From contig NZ_FNIE01000016.1 in assembly GCF_900103985.1 (NCBI RefSeq), positions 1 through 64,000 of the forward strand: 64,000 bases of DNA. The letters run 5' to 3'. Below are positions 38,118 to 47,300 of the stretch, piece after piece. A model generated the notes under the pieces. It worked only from the letters and a program-made list of their open reading frames with translations. It was not told the origin of the DNA and made no database searches. Numbering within the stretch: the first letter of the stretch is position 1; the number at the start of each line of letters is the position of its first letter. The position numbers and the translations under genes are program-made. Source of the stretch: Actinacidiphila guanduensis. Its GTDB lineage: Bacteria > Actinomycetota > Actinomycetes > Streptomycetales > Streptomycetaceae.

Positions 38118-40556
38118 GTGACCGACAGCGTCGAAGCGCAAGGCCACAGTTACGCGGCGGCCCGGCTGCGCCTCCTGAACGAGGAGGCGCAGTCCGGGCC
38201 GCCGCGCCGCGCGGCCTTGGCCGCCCTCACCGACCGGTGGCTGGCCGAGCTGGCCACCGAAGCGGCCGCCGAGGCCGGCGCCGAGCGCTGGTCCCTGGTG
38301 GCCGTCGGCGGCTACGGGCGCGGCGAGCTGTCCCCGCGCAGCGACCTCGACCTGCTGCTGCTCCACGACTCCGGCCGCTCCGCCGGCGCCGTGGCCGCCC
38401 TCGCCGACCGCGTGTGGTACCCGGTCTGGGACCTGGGCCTGGCCCTGGACCACTCCGTGCGCACCCCCGACGAGGCCCTGAAGACCGCGGCGGAGGACCT
38501 CAAGGTCCAGCTCGGCCTGCTCGACGCCCGGCACATCGCCGGCGACAGCGCCCTGACCTCGAACCTGCGCAGCACCGTCCTCGCCGACTGGCGCAACCAG
38601 GCGCCCAAGCGGCTGCCCGCCCTGCACGAGCTGTGCACCGAGCGCGCCGAGCGCCAGGGCGAGCTGTCCTACCTGCTCGAACCCGACCTCAAGGAGGCCC
38701 GCGGCGGCCTGCGCGACGCCACCGCCCTGCGCGCCGTCGCCGCCTCCTGGCTCGCCGACGCCCCCCGCGAGGGCCTGGAGGAGGCCCGCACCCGCCTCCT
38801 GGACACCCGCGACGCCCTCCACCTGGCCACCGGCCGCGCCACCGACCGCCTCGCCCTCCAGGAGCAGGACCAGGTCGCCGCCGCCATGGGCCTGCTCGAC
38901 GCCGACGCCCTGCTCCGCCAGGTATACGAAGCGGGCCGCCGCATCGCCTACGCCGGCGACGTCACCTGGCGCGAGGTCGGCCGGGTGCTGCGCGCCCGCG
39001 AGGCCCGGCCGAAGCGGCGCCTGCTCGGCCTCGGCCGCGGCGCCGCCGCCCAGCCGGCGCCCGAGCGGGTGCCGCTCGCCGAGGGCGTCGTGGAGCAGGA
39101 GGGCGAGGCCGTGCTCGCCCTGGCCGCCAAGCCCGAGCGCGACCCGGTGCTGCCGCTGCGCGCGGCCGCCGCGGCCGCCCAGGCGGGCCTGCCGCTGTCC
39201 CCGCACGCCGTGCGGCGGCTGGCCGCCGCGGCGCGCCCGCTGCCGGTGCCGTGGCCCGCCGAGGCCCGCGAGCAACTGGTCACGCTGCTGGGCGCGGGCG
39301 AGGCCACCGTGCCGGTCTGGGAGGCCCTGGAGGCCGAGGGGCTGGTCACCCGCCTCGTGCCCGACTGGGAGCGGGTGCGCTGCCGACCGCAGCGCAACGC
39401 CGTCCACCGCTTCACCGTCGACCGGCACCTGGTCGAGACCGCCGTGCGCGCCTGCGACCTCACCCGCCGCGTCGGCCGCCCCGACCTGCTGCTCACCGCC
39501 GCCCTGCTGCACGACATCGGCAAGGGCTGGCCCGGCGACCACAGCGAGGCCGGCGAGGTCATCGCCCGCGACCTGGCCGCCAGGTTCGGCTTCAACGCTG
39601 CCGACGTGGAGACCCTCGCCCTGCTGGTCCGCCACCACCTGCTGCTCATCGACACCGCCACCCGCCGCGACCTGGACGACCCCGAGACGGTCCGCACGGT
39701 CGCCGAGGCCGTCCGCGACACCTCCACCCTGGAGCTGCTGGCCGCCCTCACCGAGGCCGACGCCCTGGCCACCGGCCCCGCCGCCTGGAGCACCTGGCGC
39801 GCCTCCCTGCTGGCCGACCTCGTCGAACGCGTCGCCGGCGCCCTGGACACCGGCTCACTGCCCGACGCGGGCGACCGCGAGCCGTCGGCGGAGGAGGAGC
39901 GCCTGGCCATCGAGGCGGCCCGTACCGCCGGCCCCGTCCTGGCCCTGCACGCCCAGGCGGAGCCCGCGGCCGAGGGGGAGGAGCAGCCGGAGGCCGTGGG
40001 CGTCGAGCTGCTGCTGGCGGTGCCGGACCGGCCCGGCCTGGTCGCCCAGGCGGCCGGCGTCCTCGCCCTGCACCGGCTCACCGTGCGCGCCGCCGACCTG
40101 CGCTCGGTCGACCCCGTCGGCGAGGGCCCCATCGCCCTGCTGAGCTGGCGGGTCTCCGCGGAGTACGGCGCGATGCCCGAGGCGGCCCGGCTGCGGGCGG
40201 ACCTGGCGCGGGCGTTCGAGGGCTCGCTGGACATCGAGGCCCGGCTGGCCGAGCGGGAGGCGGCCTACCCGCGCCGCCGCGGCATCACCCCGCCCCCGCC
40301 CCGGGTCACCGTCGCCCCCGGCCACACCTCGCAGACCGCCACCGTGCTGGAGGTCCGCGCCCACGACGCCCCCGGCCTGCTGCACCGCATCGGCCTGGCC
40401 CTGTCCGCGACCGCGGTGACCGTCCGCTCCGCCCGCATCTCCACCCTGGGCGCGAACGCGGTGGACGCCTTCTACGTCGTCGGCAAGGACGGCAACCCGC
40501 TGCCCGCCGCCCGGGCCGCGGAAGTGGCCGCCCAGGTGGAGGCCGCACTGCGCTGA
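38118..40556 (+). CDS. glnD: PII (de)adenylyltransferase GlnD
   Basis: An 812-residue enzyme modifying GlnK. The nucleotidyltransferase site is GGYGRGELSPRSDLDLLLLHD near residue 63. An HD domain (LLTAALLHDIGKGWPGD, about residue 457) performs removal, and two ACT domains (from about 633 and 741) sense glutamine. In Streptomyces this enzyme adds AMP instead of UMP. The GTG start lies 88 nt after glnK, so it ends the amtB-glnK-glnD operon. Confidence 0.95.
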   Translation: MTDSVEAQGHSYAAARLRLLNEEAQSGPPRRAALAALTDRWLAELATEAAAEAGAERWSLVAVGGYGRGELSPRSDLDLLLLHDSGRSAGAVAALADRVWYPVWDLGLALDHSVRTPDEALKTAAEDLKVQLGLLDARHIAGDSALTSNLRSTVLADWRNQAPKRLPALHELCTERAERQGELSYLLEPDLKEARGGLRDATALRAVAASWLADAPREGLEEARTRLLDTRDALHLATGRATDRLALQEQDQVAAAMGLLDADALLRQVYEAGRRIAYAGDVTWREVGRVLRAREARPKRRLLGLGRGAAAQPAPERVPLAEGVVEQEGEAVLALAAKPERDPVLPLRAAAAAAQAGLPLSPHAVRRLAAAARPLPVPWPAEAREQLVTLLGAGEATVPVWEALEAEGLVTRLVPDWERVRCRPQRNAVHRFTVDRHLVETAVRACDLTRRVGRPDLLLTAALLHDIGKGWPGDHSEAGEVIARDLAARFGFNAADVETLALLVRHHLLLIDTATRRDLDDPETVRTVAEAVRDTSTLELLAALTEADALATGPAAWSTWRASLLADLVERVAGALDTGSLPDAGDREPSAEEERLAIEAARTAGPVLALHAQAEPAAEGEEQPEAVGVELLLAVPDRPGLVAQAAGVLALHRLTVRAADLRSVDPVGEGPIALLSWRVSAEYGAMPEAARLRADLARAFEGSLDIEARLAEREAAYPRRRGITPPPPRVTVAPGHTSQTATVLEVRAHDAPGLLHRIGLALSATAVTVRSARISTLGANAVDAFYVVGKDGNPLPAARAAEVAAQVEAALR

Positions 40557-40675
40557 GGAGCGGTACGGCCGCGGGCCGTACCGGGTTTCCGGCAGGCAGG
40601 GACGCCTTCGCGGCCCGGCCGGATACCCTGGAAGGCGATCGTCTCCGCCCCCGACACCGAGGATCTGCGACCACC

Positions 40676-42238
40676 GTGTTCGATACCCTTTCCGATCGCC
40701 TTGCGGACACCTTCAAGAACCTGCGGGGCAAGGGGCGTCTGACTGAAGCGGACGTCGACGCCACCGCGCGGGAGATCCGTATCGCGTTGCTGGAGGCAGA
40801 CGTCGCACTCCCGGTCGTCCGGGCGTTCATCGCGAACGTCAAGGAGCGCGCGCTGGGTGCCGAGGTCTCCAAGGCGCTCAACCCCGCCCAGCAGGTCGTC
40901 AAGATCGTCGACCAGGAGCTGGTGCAGATCCTGGGCGGCGAGACGCGCCGGCTGCGCTTCGCCAAGCAGCCGCCGACCGTGATCATGCTCGCCGGCCTCC
41001 AGGGTGCGGGCAAGACCACCCTGGCGGGCAAGCTCGGCCACTGGCTGAAGAAGCAGGGCCACACGCCGCTGCTGGTCGCCTGCGACCTGCAGCGCCCCAA
41101 CGCGGTCAACCAGCTCTCGGTCGTCGCCGAGCGGGCCGGTGTGGCGGTGTTCGCCCCCGAGCCGGGCAACGGCGTGGGCGACCCGGTGAAGGTCGCCAAG
41201 GACTCCATCGAGTACGCGAGCACGCAGCAGTACGACATCGTCGTGGTCGACACCGCCGGCCGGCTCGGCATCGACCAGGAGATGATGCAGCAGGCCGCGG
41301 ACATCCGCGACGCGGTCCACCCCGACGAGATCCTCTTCGTGGTCGACGCCATGATCGGCCAGGACGCGGTGAACACCGCCGAGGCGTTCCGCGACGGCGT
41401 CGGCTTCGACGGCGTGGTGCTCTCCAAGCTCGACGGCGACGCCCGCGGCGGCGCCGCCCTGTCGATCGCGCACGTGACCGGCAAGCAGATCATGTTCGCG
41501 TCCAACGGCGAGAAGCTGGACGACTTCGACGCCTTCCACCCCGACCGGATGGCCTCGCGCATCCTCGGGATGGGCGACATGCTCTCGCTGATCGAGAAGG
41601 CCGAGCAGACCTTCAGCCAGGCCGAGGCCGAGAAGATGGCGGCCAAGCTGGCGAAGGGCCCCAAGGAGTTCACGCTCGACGACTTCCTGGCGCAGATGGA
41701 GCAGGTCCGCAAGATGGGCTCGCTCTCCAAGATCCTCGGCATGCTGCCGGGCATGGGCCAGATCAAGGACCAGATCAACAACCTGGACGAGCGCGACGTG
41801 GACCGCACCGCCGCGATCATCAAGTCGATGACGCCCGCCGAGCGGGCCGACCCGCACATCATCAACGGCTCCCGCCGGGCCCGGATCGCCCGCGGTTCCG
41901 GTGTCGAGGTGAGCGCCGTCAAGAGCCTGGTGGAGCGGTTCTTCGAGGCGCGCAAGATGATGTCGCGGATGGCGCAGGGCGGCGGCATGCCGGGCATGCC
42001 CGGCATGCCGGGGATGGGCGGCGGCCCGGGGCGCCAGAAGAAGCAGCAGAAGCAGGCCAAGGGCCGCCGGCAGAGCGGCAACCCGATGAAGCGCAAGGCC
42101 GAGGCCGCCGCGGCGGCCGCCCGCCGCGAGCAGCAGGCCCAGGAGGGCCCCGGCGGTCAGGGCGACAGCCCCTTCGGCCTGCCGGGCGGCGGCGAGGACT
42201 TCGAACTGCCCGACGCGTTCAAGAAGTTCATGGGCTGA
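40676..42238 (+). CDS. ffh: Signal recognition particle protein Ffh
   Basis: A 520-residue SRP54 GTPase that binds signal peptides as they leave the ribosome. N domain residues 1-90; GTPase motifs GLQGAGKTTL near residue 107, DLQRPNAVNQL, DTAGRLGID and SKLDGDARGG. The M domain (about 300-440) has the Met-rich groove and RNA-binding GSRRARIARGSG. Its tail (GGGMPGMPGMPGMGGG and a basic end) is longer than in E. coli. TACCCT near 40623 could be a -10 element. Confidence 0.97.
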   Translation: MFDTLSDRLADTFKNLRGKGRLTEADVDATAREIRIALLEADVALPVVRAFIANVKERALGAEVSKALNPAQQVVKIVDQELVQILGGETRRLRFAKQPPTVIMLAGLQGAGKTTLAGKLGHWLKKQGHTPLLVACDLQRPNAVNQLSVVAERAGVAVFAPEPGNGVGDPVKVAKDSIEYASTQQYDIVVVDTAGRLGIDQEMMQQAADIRDAVHPDEILFVVDAMIGQDAVNTAEAFRDGVGFDGVVLSKLDGDARGGAALSIAHVTGKQIMFASNGEKLDDFDAFHPDRMASRILGMGDMLSLIEKAEQTFSQAEAEKMAAKLAKGPKEFTLDDFLAQMEQVRKMGSLSKILGMLPGMGQIKDQINNLDERDVDRTAAIIKSMTPAERADPHIINGSRRARIARGSGVEVSAVKSLVERFFEARKMMSRMAQGGGMPGMPGMPGMGGGPGRQKKQQKQAKGRRQSGNPMKRKAEAAAAAARREQQAQEGPGGQGDSPFGLPGGGEDFELPDAFKKFMG

Positions 42239-42425
42239 CCTGGCGCCCATTGCGGCGGCCCCGCCCTGGCATCCAGGGCGGCCGACGCGGCTCGGCATCC
42301 AGGGGCGCGGACGCGGCTCGGCATCCCTGGTGGCGGACGTACCCCGGCCTCCATTGCGGCGGACCGGGCCTGACACCCATGGCGGCGAACCCGGCCCCGA
42401 CTCCCTGAGCAGCGGGCCCGGCTCG
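42239..42425. repeat. Imperfect GCGGCTCGGCATCC-type repeats after ffh
   Basis: Short imperfect repeats built from CATTGCGGCGG, CATCCAGGGG and GACGCGGCTCGGCATCC (the last unit appears twice, near 42285 and 42310). No gene start or terminator is clear. The block is noncoding as far as I can tell. Confidence 0.55.
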
Positions 42426-42430
42426 CCTCC

Positions 42431-42931
42431 CTAGGCGGTCAGGCCGGGCAGCCCGCCCGCCAGGGCGATGCGCTCCAGGTCGTCCAGGGTCTCCGACGCC
42501 ATGGCGGCGGCCCGCGGGTCGCTTGCCGCGAGCCCGCTCGCGGCGAACTCGTCCTCGTCCAGGCGCCGTACGTCGCTGCCGTCGGACGACACCCACAGGT
42601 CGAGGTCGAGGTCCACCGACGTCAGCTCGGCGCCGTCGACCACCACCGGGCGGGTGATGTCGCAGTACCAGCCCTTCAGCGCACCCGCGGGGTCCCTGAC
42701 CTCCTTGACCGCGTACCAGCGGTCGCGCCAGTAGTGCTCGGTGAAGACGTCGCCGGGCGCGAAGGCGACGAACCCGAAGTCGCGGACGGTCGGCAGCGAC
42801 CAGGGGGCGGTGACGGTCACCCGTACCCCGTCGTCGCCGCGCACCGTGGCGTCGTAGCGGACCTTCTCGCGCCCGGCCTTGACCAGGCGCACCACGGCGC
42901 CGGTGCCGGGAGAGAGGTGAGGGGCGGCCAT
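42431..42931 (-). CDS. DUF402 domain protein
   Basis: A 166-residue DUF402 protein. The fold resembles nucleoside phosphatases (SA1684/FomD type): EHYWRDRWYAVKEVRDPAGALKGWYCDITRP, shown here by motifs EHYWRDRWY and GWYCDI, then DLDLDLWVS with the metal-binding aspartates. Members hydrolyse nucleoside di- or triphosphates or related substrates. ATG 42931 is used; GTG 42937 in frame is possible. No operon partner is evident. Confidence 0.85.
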   Translation of the reverse strand: MAAPHLSPGTGAVVRLVKAGREKVRYDATVRGDDGVRVTVTAPWSLPTVRDFGFVAFAPGDVFTEHYWRDRWYAVKEVRDPAGALKGWYCDITRPVVVDGAELTSVDLDLDLWVSSDGSDVRRLDEDEFAASGLAASDPRAAAMASETLDDLERIALAGGLPGLTA

Positions 42932-42992
42932 GGGCACCAGCCTGGCCGACCCGGTGCGGGCCGGCCACCGGATTTCCGCGGCCGGCCGCGCG

Positions 42993-43811
42993 TCAGGGGC
43001 GGCGCGCTATGAGGTAGCGGAAGACGTTCTCCATGCGGACCGAGCCGTCCGAGCGCCGGTAGGGGTGCAGCGCCTCGGCGAGCTCCTTGTCCACCTGCTG
43101 GCGGTCGGTGGCGGCCGCGGCGGCGTCGAACAGGCCGGTGGACAGCAGGCCGCGCACGGCACTGGCCAGGTCCGGGTAGCCGAACGGGCACGAGACACGG
43201 CCCGAGCCGTCGGGCCGCAGCCCGGCCGCCCTGGCGAGGTCCTCCAGGTCGTCCCGGCCGCTGAGCCGCACCTCGGGCGCCTTGCCGCGCGGCTCGGCGA
43301 GCCGGGCGGCCACCGAGAGCACCCGCGAGGTCGAGCAGCGCTCGGGCGGGCCCCAGCCGGCGAGCACCACCGTGCTGCCGCGCGGGGCGGCCCGGACGGC
43401 CGCGGCCAGCGCCGGCCCGAGGTCGCCGGCGGGCACCACCGGGTCGAAGGCGGTGATGAGGTCGTAGCGGGCCGGCTCGCCCTTCAGGGCGCCGCGGGCG
43501 GGGTCCCCGGGCAGCACCTTGGTGCGGCGCCCGTAGGCGGCCCCGAAGCGCTGCCGCAGGCGCTCGCGGGCCAGCGCCAGGCGGCCGGTGTCGGCCTCGC
43601 AGCCGGTGACGGCCGCGCCCCTGGCGGCCGCGAGCATCAGGGCCAGGCCCGTACCGCAGCCCAGGCCCAGCAGTTCGGTGCCGGCGCCGACCTCCAGCCG
43701 GTCGTACACCGTCTCGTAGAGGGGAACGAGCATCCGCTCCTGGATCTCCGCCCAGTCCCGCGCCCGCTCCTGGGCGGCGGGGACGGACTCGCGATGGAGC
43801 ACAAGTGCCAT
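42993..43811 (-). CDS. SAM-dependent methyltransferase
   Basis: A 272-residue class I methyltransferase. Motif I is ELLGLGCGTGLALMLAA, with Glu-Ala-Asp (CEADTGRL) as the acidic motif II and YDLITAFDPVV as motif IV. The substrate is not evident; a small molecule is more likely than RNA because no RNA-binding part is attached. It faces away from proS across a 218-bp gap. Confidence 0.85.
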   Translation of the reverse strand: MALVLHRESVPAAQERARDWAEIQERMLVPLYETVYDRLEVGAGTELLGLGCGTGLALMLAAARGAAVTGCEADTGRLALARERLRQRFGAAYGRRTKVLPGDPARGALKGEPARYDLITAFDPVVPAGDLGPALAAAVRAAPRGSTVVLAGWGPPERCSTSRVLSVAARLAEPRGKAPEVRLSGRDDLEDLARAAGLRPDGSGRVSCPFGYPDLASAVRGLLSTGLFDAAAAATDRQQVDKELAEALHPYRRSDGSVRMENVFRYLIARRP

Positions 43812-44016
43812 GGAGAGCCCCGATCAGCCGGAAACCGCGGCCCGCCTCCCGGTGGTCCGGCGCGGCCGCACACGTCCGAAATCCAGACAACTGCGGATCG
43901 GCGGCCCCGTCCAGGGGTGCTGTGGCGCGTTCTTGTGAACTTCAGGCGACGGGGGCGTTTCCGGACACCCGGGGCGCCCGGGGGAAACCGATTCACGGTG
44001 CGGCGGCGCGGGGCCG

Positions 44017-44022
44017 TACCAT
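44017..44022 (+). promoter_or_regulatory. Leaderless-type -10 element of proS
   Basis: TACCAT ends 7 nt before the proS ATG, with no ribosome site in the gap. No T-box-like leader precedes the gene. Confidence 0.45.
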
Positions 44023-44029
44023 CGCCTGC

Positions 44030-45442
44030 ATGGCTAAGGCTCCCGTTCTCACCCCCCAGGCGGACGACTTCCCGCGCTGGTACCAGGACCTGATCAGCAA
44101 GGCCGAACTGGCCGACAACGGGCCGGTGCGCGGCACCATGGTGATCAGGCCGTACGGCTACGGCCTGTGGGAGCGGATGCAGGCCGACATGGACGCCAGG
44201 ATCAAGGCGGTCGGCGCCCAGAACGCGTACTTCCCGCTCTTCATCCCCCAGTCCTACCTGACCCGCGAGGCCCAGCACGTGGAGGGCTTCGCGCCCGAGC
44301 TCGCGGTGGTCACCCACGGCGGCGGCAAGGAGCTGGAGGAGCCGGTCGTCGTCCGCCCCACCTCGGAGACGATCATCAACGAGTACTTCTCCAAGTGGGT
44401 GCAGAGCTACCGCGACCTGCCGCTGCTGATCAACCAGTGGGCGAACGTGGTGCGTTGGGAGATGCGGCCGCGGCTGTTCCTGCGCACCAGCGAGTTCCTG
44501 TGGCAGGAGGGGCACACCGCCCACGCCACCCAGGAGGACGCCCGGGTGTTCGCCTCGCGCATCCAGCGGGACGTCTACGCCGACTTCATGGAGAACGTCC
44601 TCGCGATGGACGTCGTGCTCGGCCGCAAGACCACCAAGGAGCGCTTCGCCGGCGCCATCAACACCCTCACCCTGGAGGGCATGATGGGCGACGGCAAGGC
44701 GCTGCAGCTGGGCACCAGCCACGAGCTGGGCCAGAACTTCGCCAAGGCGTTCAACACCACCTACCTGTCCAAGGAGGGCACCCAGGAGCACGTCTGGCAG
44801 ACCTCCTGGGGCAGCACCACCCGGATGATCGGCGCCCTGGTGATGATGCACGGCGACGACAACGGGCTGCGGGTGCCGCCGCGGCTGGCGCACGTCCAGG
44901 CCGTGGTGCTCGCCATCAAGGACGACGAAGCGGTGGTCGCCAAGGTGCGCGAGGTCGGCGAGAAGCTGCGCGCCGCGGGCCTGCGCGTCGTCGTCGACGA
45001 CCGCACCGACACCCCGTTCGGCCGCCGCGCGGTGGACTGGGAGCTCAAGGGCGTGCCGCTGCGGGTGGAGATCGGGCCGCGCGACCTGGAGGCCGGCACC
45101 GCGATGCTCGCCCGCCGCATCCCCGGCGGCAAGGAGCCGGTCGCCCTGGACAGCCTGGAGACCCTGCTGCCCAAGGCGCTGGAGGAGGACCAGGCGCGGC
45201 TGCTGCAGGAGTCCCGCGAGCGGCGGCTGGCGCGGACGGTGGACGTCGGCTCCGTCGCCGAGGCGGCCGAGGCCGCGGCCACCGGCTGGGCCCGCATCCC
45301 GTGGTCCGAGCTGGGCCCCGAAGGCGAGGCCAAGCTCGCCGAGCAGGGCGTCACCGTGCGCTGCCTGGTGGGCGAGGACGGCTCGGTGCCGCTCAGCGAG
45401 GACGCGCCGGGGACCCTGGCGATCGTGGCGCGCGCCTACTAG
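44030..45442 (+). CDS. proS: Prolyl-tRNA synthetase, short archaeal/eukaryotic type
   Basis: A 470-residue class II synthetase charging tRNA-Pro. Motif 2 RPRLFLRTSEFLWQEGHTAH and motif 3 GDDNGLRVPPRLA are clear. The HATQEDA part and the absence of the ~180-residue editing insertion place it in the archaeal/eukaryotic-like group, unlike the ~560-residue bacterial form. It ends in the short domain WARIPWSELG ... LAIVARAY. A bacterial-type copy elsewhere is possible in Streptomyces. Hairpins with GGCGCC arms at 45441-45485 may terminate it. Confidence 0.93.
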   Translation: MAKAPVLTPQADDFPRWYQDLISKAELADNGPVRGTMVIRPYGYGLWERMQADMDARIKAVGAQNAYFPLFIPQSYLTREAQHVEGFAPELAVVTHGGGKELEEPVVVRPTSETIINEYFSKWVQSYRDLPLLINQWANVVRWEMRPRLFLRTSEFLWQEGHTAHATQEDARVFASRIQRDVYADFMENVLAMDVVLGRKTTKERFAGAINTLTLEGMMGDGKALQLGTSHELGQNFAKAFNTTYLSKEGTQEHVWQTSWGSTTRMIGALVMMHGDDNGLRVPPRLAHVQAVVLAIKDDEAVVAKVREVGEKLRAAGLRVVVDDRTDTPFGRRAVDWELKGVPLRVEIGPRDLEAGTAMLARRIPGGKEPVALDSLETLLPKALEEDQARLLQESRERRLARTVDVGSVAEAAEAAATGWARIPWSELGPEGEAKLAEQGVTVRCLVGEDGSVPLSEDAPGTLAIVARAY

Positions 45443-45707
45443 GCGCCTTGCTCGCCCTCACCGGGCGCCTGCCTTGCGGGCGCCCGCCGGCGGCGCCGTC
45501 CGGCTGGCGAGGCCGCGTGTGCGGAATGCGTGCATACGTCCTTCCGTGGGGCGGGTGCGAGGGTTTCACAGGAGTTTCTCCGGTCCCTCCGCACCCGCCC
45601 TTCGTCATGTGTATCCACGTGCATCATCCGGAACTGACCGATCAGTGCAAATTAAATGGGCTAGCCCGGAATCGGAACACCGGGCGCGCCCGGCTCGTTG
45701 TCACGTC

Positions 45708-46298
45708 GTGAGCACGACACCACCTGTACTCGCCGCCGAGCTGGCAGTCGCCTGGGCCGATATTCAACGGCACCATCCCGAGCTGCCGGATCTGGCCGCG
45801 CCAGAGTCCCTGATCGGAGAGTCCTCGTCCGCGTGCGGCACGGAGCTCTCCTTCGAAAGGCTGCTGCACGAGGCAGTGCACGGGATCGCCGCTTCGCGCG
45901 GCATCCGCGACACCTCGCGCGCCGGCCGCTACCACAACCGCAGGTTCCTCGCCATCGCCGACGAGATGGGCCTGGACCACGCCGAGGAGCCGCATCCCAG
46001 CAGCGGCTTCTCCCTGGTGGTCATGCGCCCGGACACCCGCAAGCGATATCGGGCCACCATCGACCGGCTGCAGCGGGCGCTCAAGGCGCACACCGTGGCC
46101 ACCACCGCCGACACCGCCCGCTCCTTCCGCGGACCGGCCGCGCGGCACGGCTCCTCGGGCGGCGGCGTCCGGGTCAAGGCCGTCTGCGACTGCGGGCGCA
46201 ACGTGCGGGTCGTCCCCTCCGTGCTCGCCCAGGCGCCCATCATGTGCGGCGCCTGCGGCCAGCCCTTCCGCATCCCGGAGGTCGTAGGGGTCGGCTGA
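45708..46298 (+). CDS. SprT-like zinc metalloprotein
   Basis: A 196-residue protein. LLHEAVHGIAASRG contains an HExxH-type site (HEAVH) typical of SprT-like domains, and GRYHNRRFLAIADEMGL may give the third metal ligand. The C-terminal ribbon has CDCG and CGACG cysteine pairs. Human relatives (Spartan) cut DNA-protein crosslinks; whether this one is a protease is unknown. The GTG start has no strong ribosome site. The upstream gap (45443-45707) includes an AT-rich spot (AAATTAAATGGG near 45649). Confidence 0.8.
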   Translation: MSTTPPVLAAELAVAWADIQRHHPELPDLAAPESLIGESSSACGTELSFERLLHEAVHGIAASRGIRDTSRAGRYHNRRFLAIADEMGLDHAEEPHPSSGFSLVVMRPDTRKRYRATIDRLQRALKAHTVATTADTARSFRGPAARHGSSGGGVRVKAVCDCGRNVRVVPSVLAQAPIMCGACGQPFRIPEVVGVG

Positions 46299-46446
46299 CT
46301 GTGGCACAATGTTCAGCTGAGAACTCGACAGCCGTGCAGGAACCCTCTCTCCTTCGGCTGACGCGTCCATCGGGCGCACGACTCCCACCACCCCACGTGG
46401 CGGTCGCCCGTGCCCAAACACGTCAACACCAGGAGAACCCACTCCC

Positions 46447-46887
46447 GTGGCAGTCAAGATCAAGCTGAAGCGTCTGGGCAAGATCCGTTCGCCTCACTAC
46501 CGCATCATCGTCGCCGACTCCCGCACCCGCCGTGACGGCCGGGCGATCGAGGAGATCGGCCTGTACCACCCGGTGCAGAACCCCTCGCGCATCGAGGTCG
46601 ACTCCGACCGCGCGCAGTACTGGCTCTCCGTCGGCGCCCAGCCGACCGAGCCGGTGCTCGCCATCCTGAAGCTGACCGGCGACTGGCAGAAGTACAAGGG
46701 CGAGCCCGCCCCGGCGCCGCTGCTGCAGCCCGAGCCGAAGGCCGACAAGCGCGCCCTGTTCGAGGCCGCCGCCAAGGACACCGCCGGCGAGCCCAAGGGC
46801 GAGGCCATCACCCCCAAGGCCAAGAAGTCCGACAAGAAGGCCGACGACGCCGAGGCCACCGCCGCGGCCGAGTCCACCGAGGGCTGA
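46447..46887 (+). CDS. rpsP: 30S ribosomal protein S16
   Basis: A 146-residue S16. The core [20 protein letters not shown] to about residue 85 is standard; the remaining ~60 residues are a Lys/Ala/Glu-rich tail absent from the ~82-residue E. coli protein but usual in actinobacteria. The GTG start follows AGGAGA near 46431. CACAAT at 46305-46310 may be its -10 element. khpA starts 2 nt after the stop. Confidence 0.97.
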   Translation: MAVKIKLKRLGKIRSPHYRIIVADSRTRRDGRAIEEIGLYHPVQNPSRIEVDSDRAQYWLSVGAQPTEPVLAILKLTGDWQKYKGEPAPAPLLQPEPKADKRALFEAAAKDTAGEPKGEAITPKAKKSDKKADDAEATAAAESTEG

Positions 46888-46889
46888 TC

Positions 46890-47129
46890 GTGCTTGAGGA
46901 GGCCCTTGAGCACCTGGTGAAGGGCATCGTCGACAACCCCGACGATGTGCAGGTCGGCATGCGGACCCTGCGCCGAGGCAGTGTGCTCGAGGTCCGGGTG
47001 CACCCCGACGACCTCGGCAAGGTGATCGGGCGCAACGGCCGCACCGCGCGCGCCCTGCGCACGGTCGTCGGCGCACTCGGTGGCCGCGGTGTCCGCGTCG
47101 ACCTCGTCGACGTCGACCAGGTGCGCTGA
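46890..47129 (+). CDS. khpA: KH-domain RNA-binding protein KhpA
   Basis: A 79-residue KH domain protein. The nucleic-acid loop is GKVIGRNGRTARALRTVV; N-terminal LEEALEHLVKGIVDNP is typical. KhpA works with KhpB (Jag) on small RNAs and cell-length control in Firmicutes. It is placed between rpsP and rimM as in most Gram-positives. Confidence 0.94.
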   Translation: MLEEALEHLVKGIVDNPDDVQVGMRTLRRGSVLEVRVHPDDLGKVIGRNGRTARALRTVVGALGGRGVRVDLVDVDQVR

Positions 47130-47150
47130 ACAGGCCGTTCCCACCACGCA

Positions 47151-47180
47151 CGGGCCGGAGGCGGCTTCGCCTCCGGCCCG
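47151..47180 (+). terminator. Intra-operon hairpin after khpA
   Basis: A perfect 13-bp stem (47151-47163 with 47168-47180) with loop GCTT. It may end part of the rpsP-khpA transcripts and lower expression of rimM-trmD, which is inference. Confidence 0.75.
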
Positions 47181-47300
47181 CTGTGGTGTTCCCGGGACCC
47201 GCCGCCCCGGGACCAGCACCGTCCTCAGCCCCGTCCGAGCCCGCCCGTCATCCCCGCACGGCCCCACCGGCCGTGTCCCACGCAGGAGTTGAGCCCCACC

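Noticed and set aside
38237-40675. An N-terminal extension of ffh running through glnD in another frame
   Set aside because: The frame is open but Arg/Pro-rich and antisense to reason; Ffh family starts at FDTLSDRLADTF, served by GTG 40676.
43812-44029. T-box or other amino-acid leader before proS
   Set aside because: No T-box sequence, no specifier stem, and the -10-like hexamer sits right before the ATG, leaving no room for a leader.
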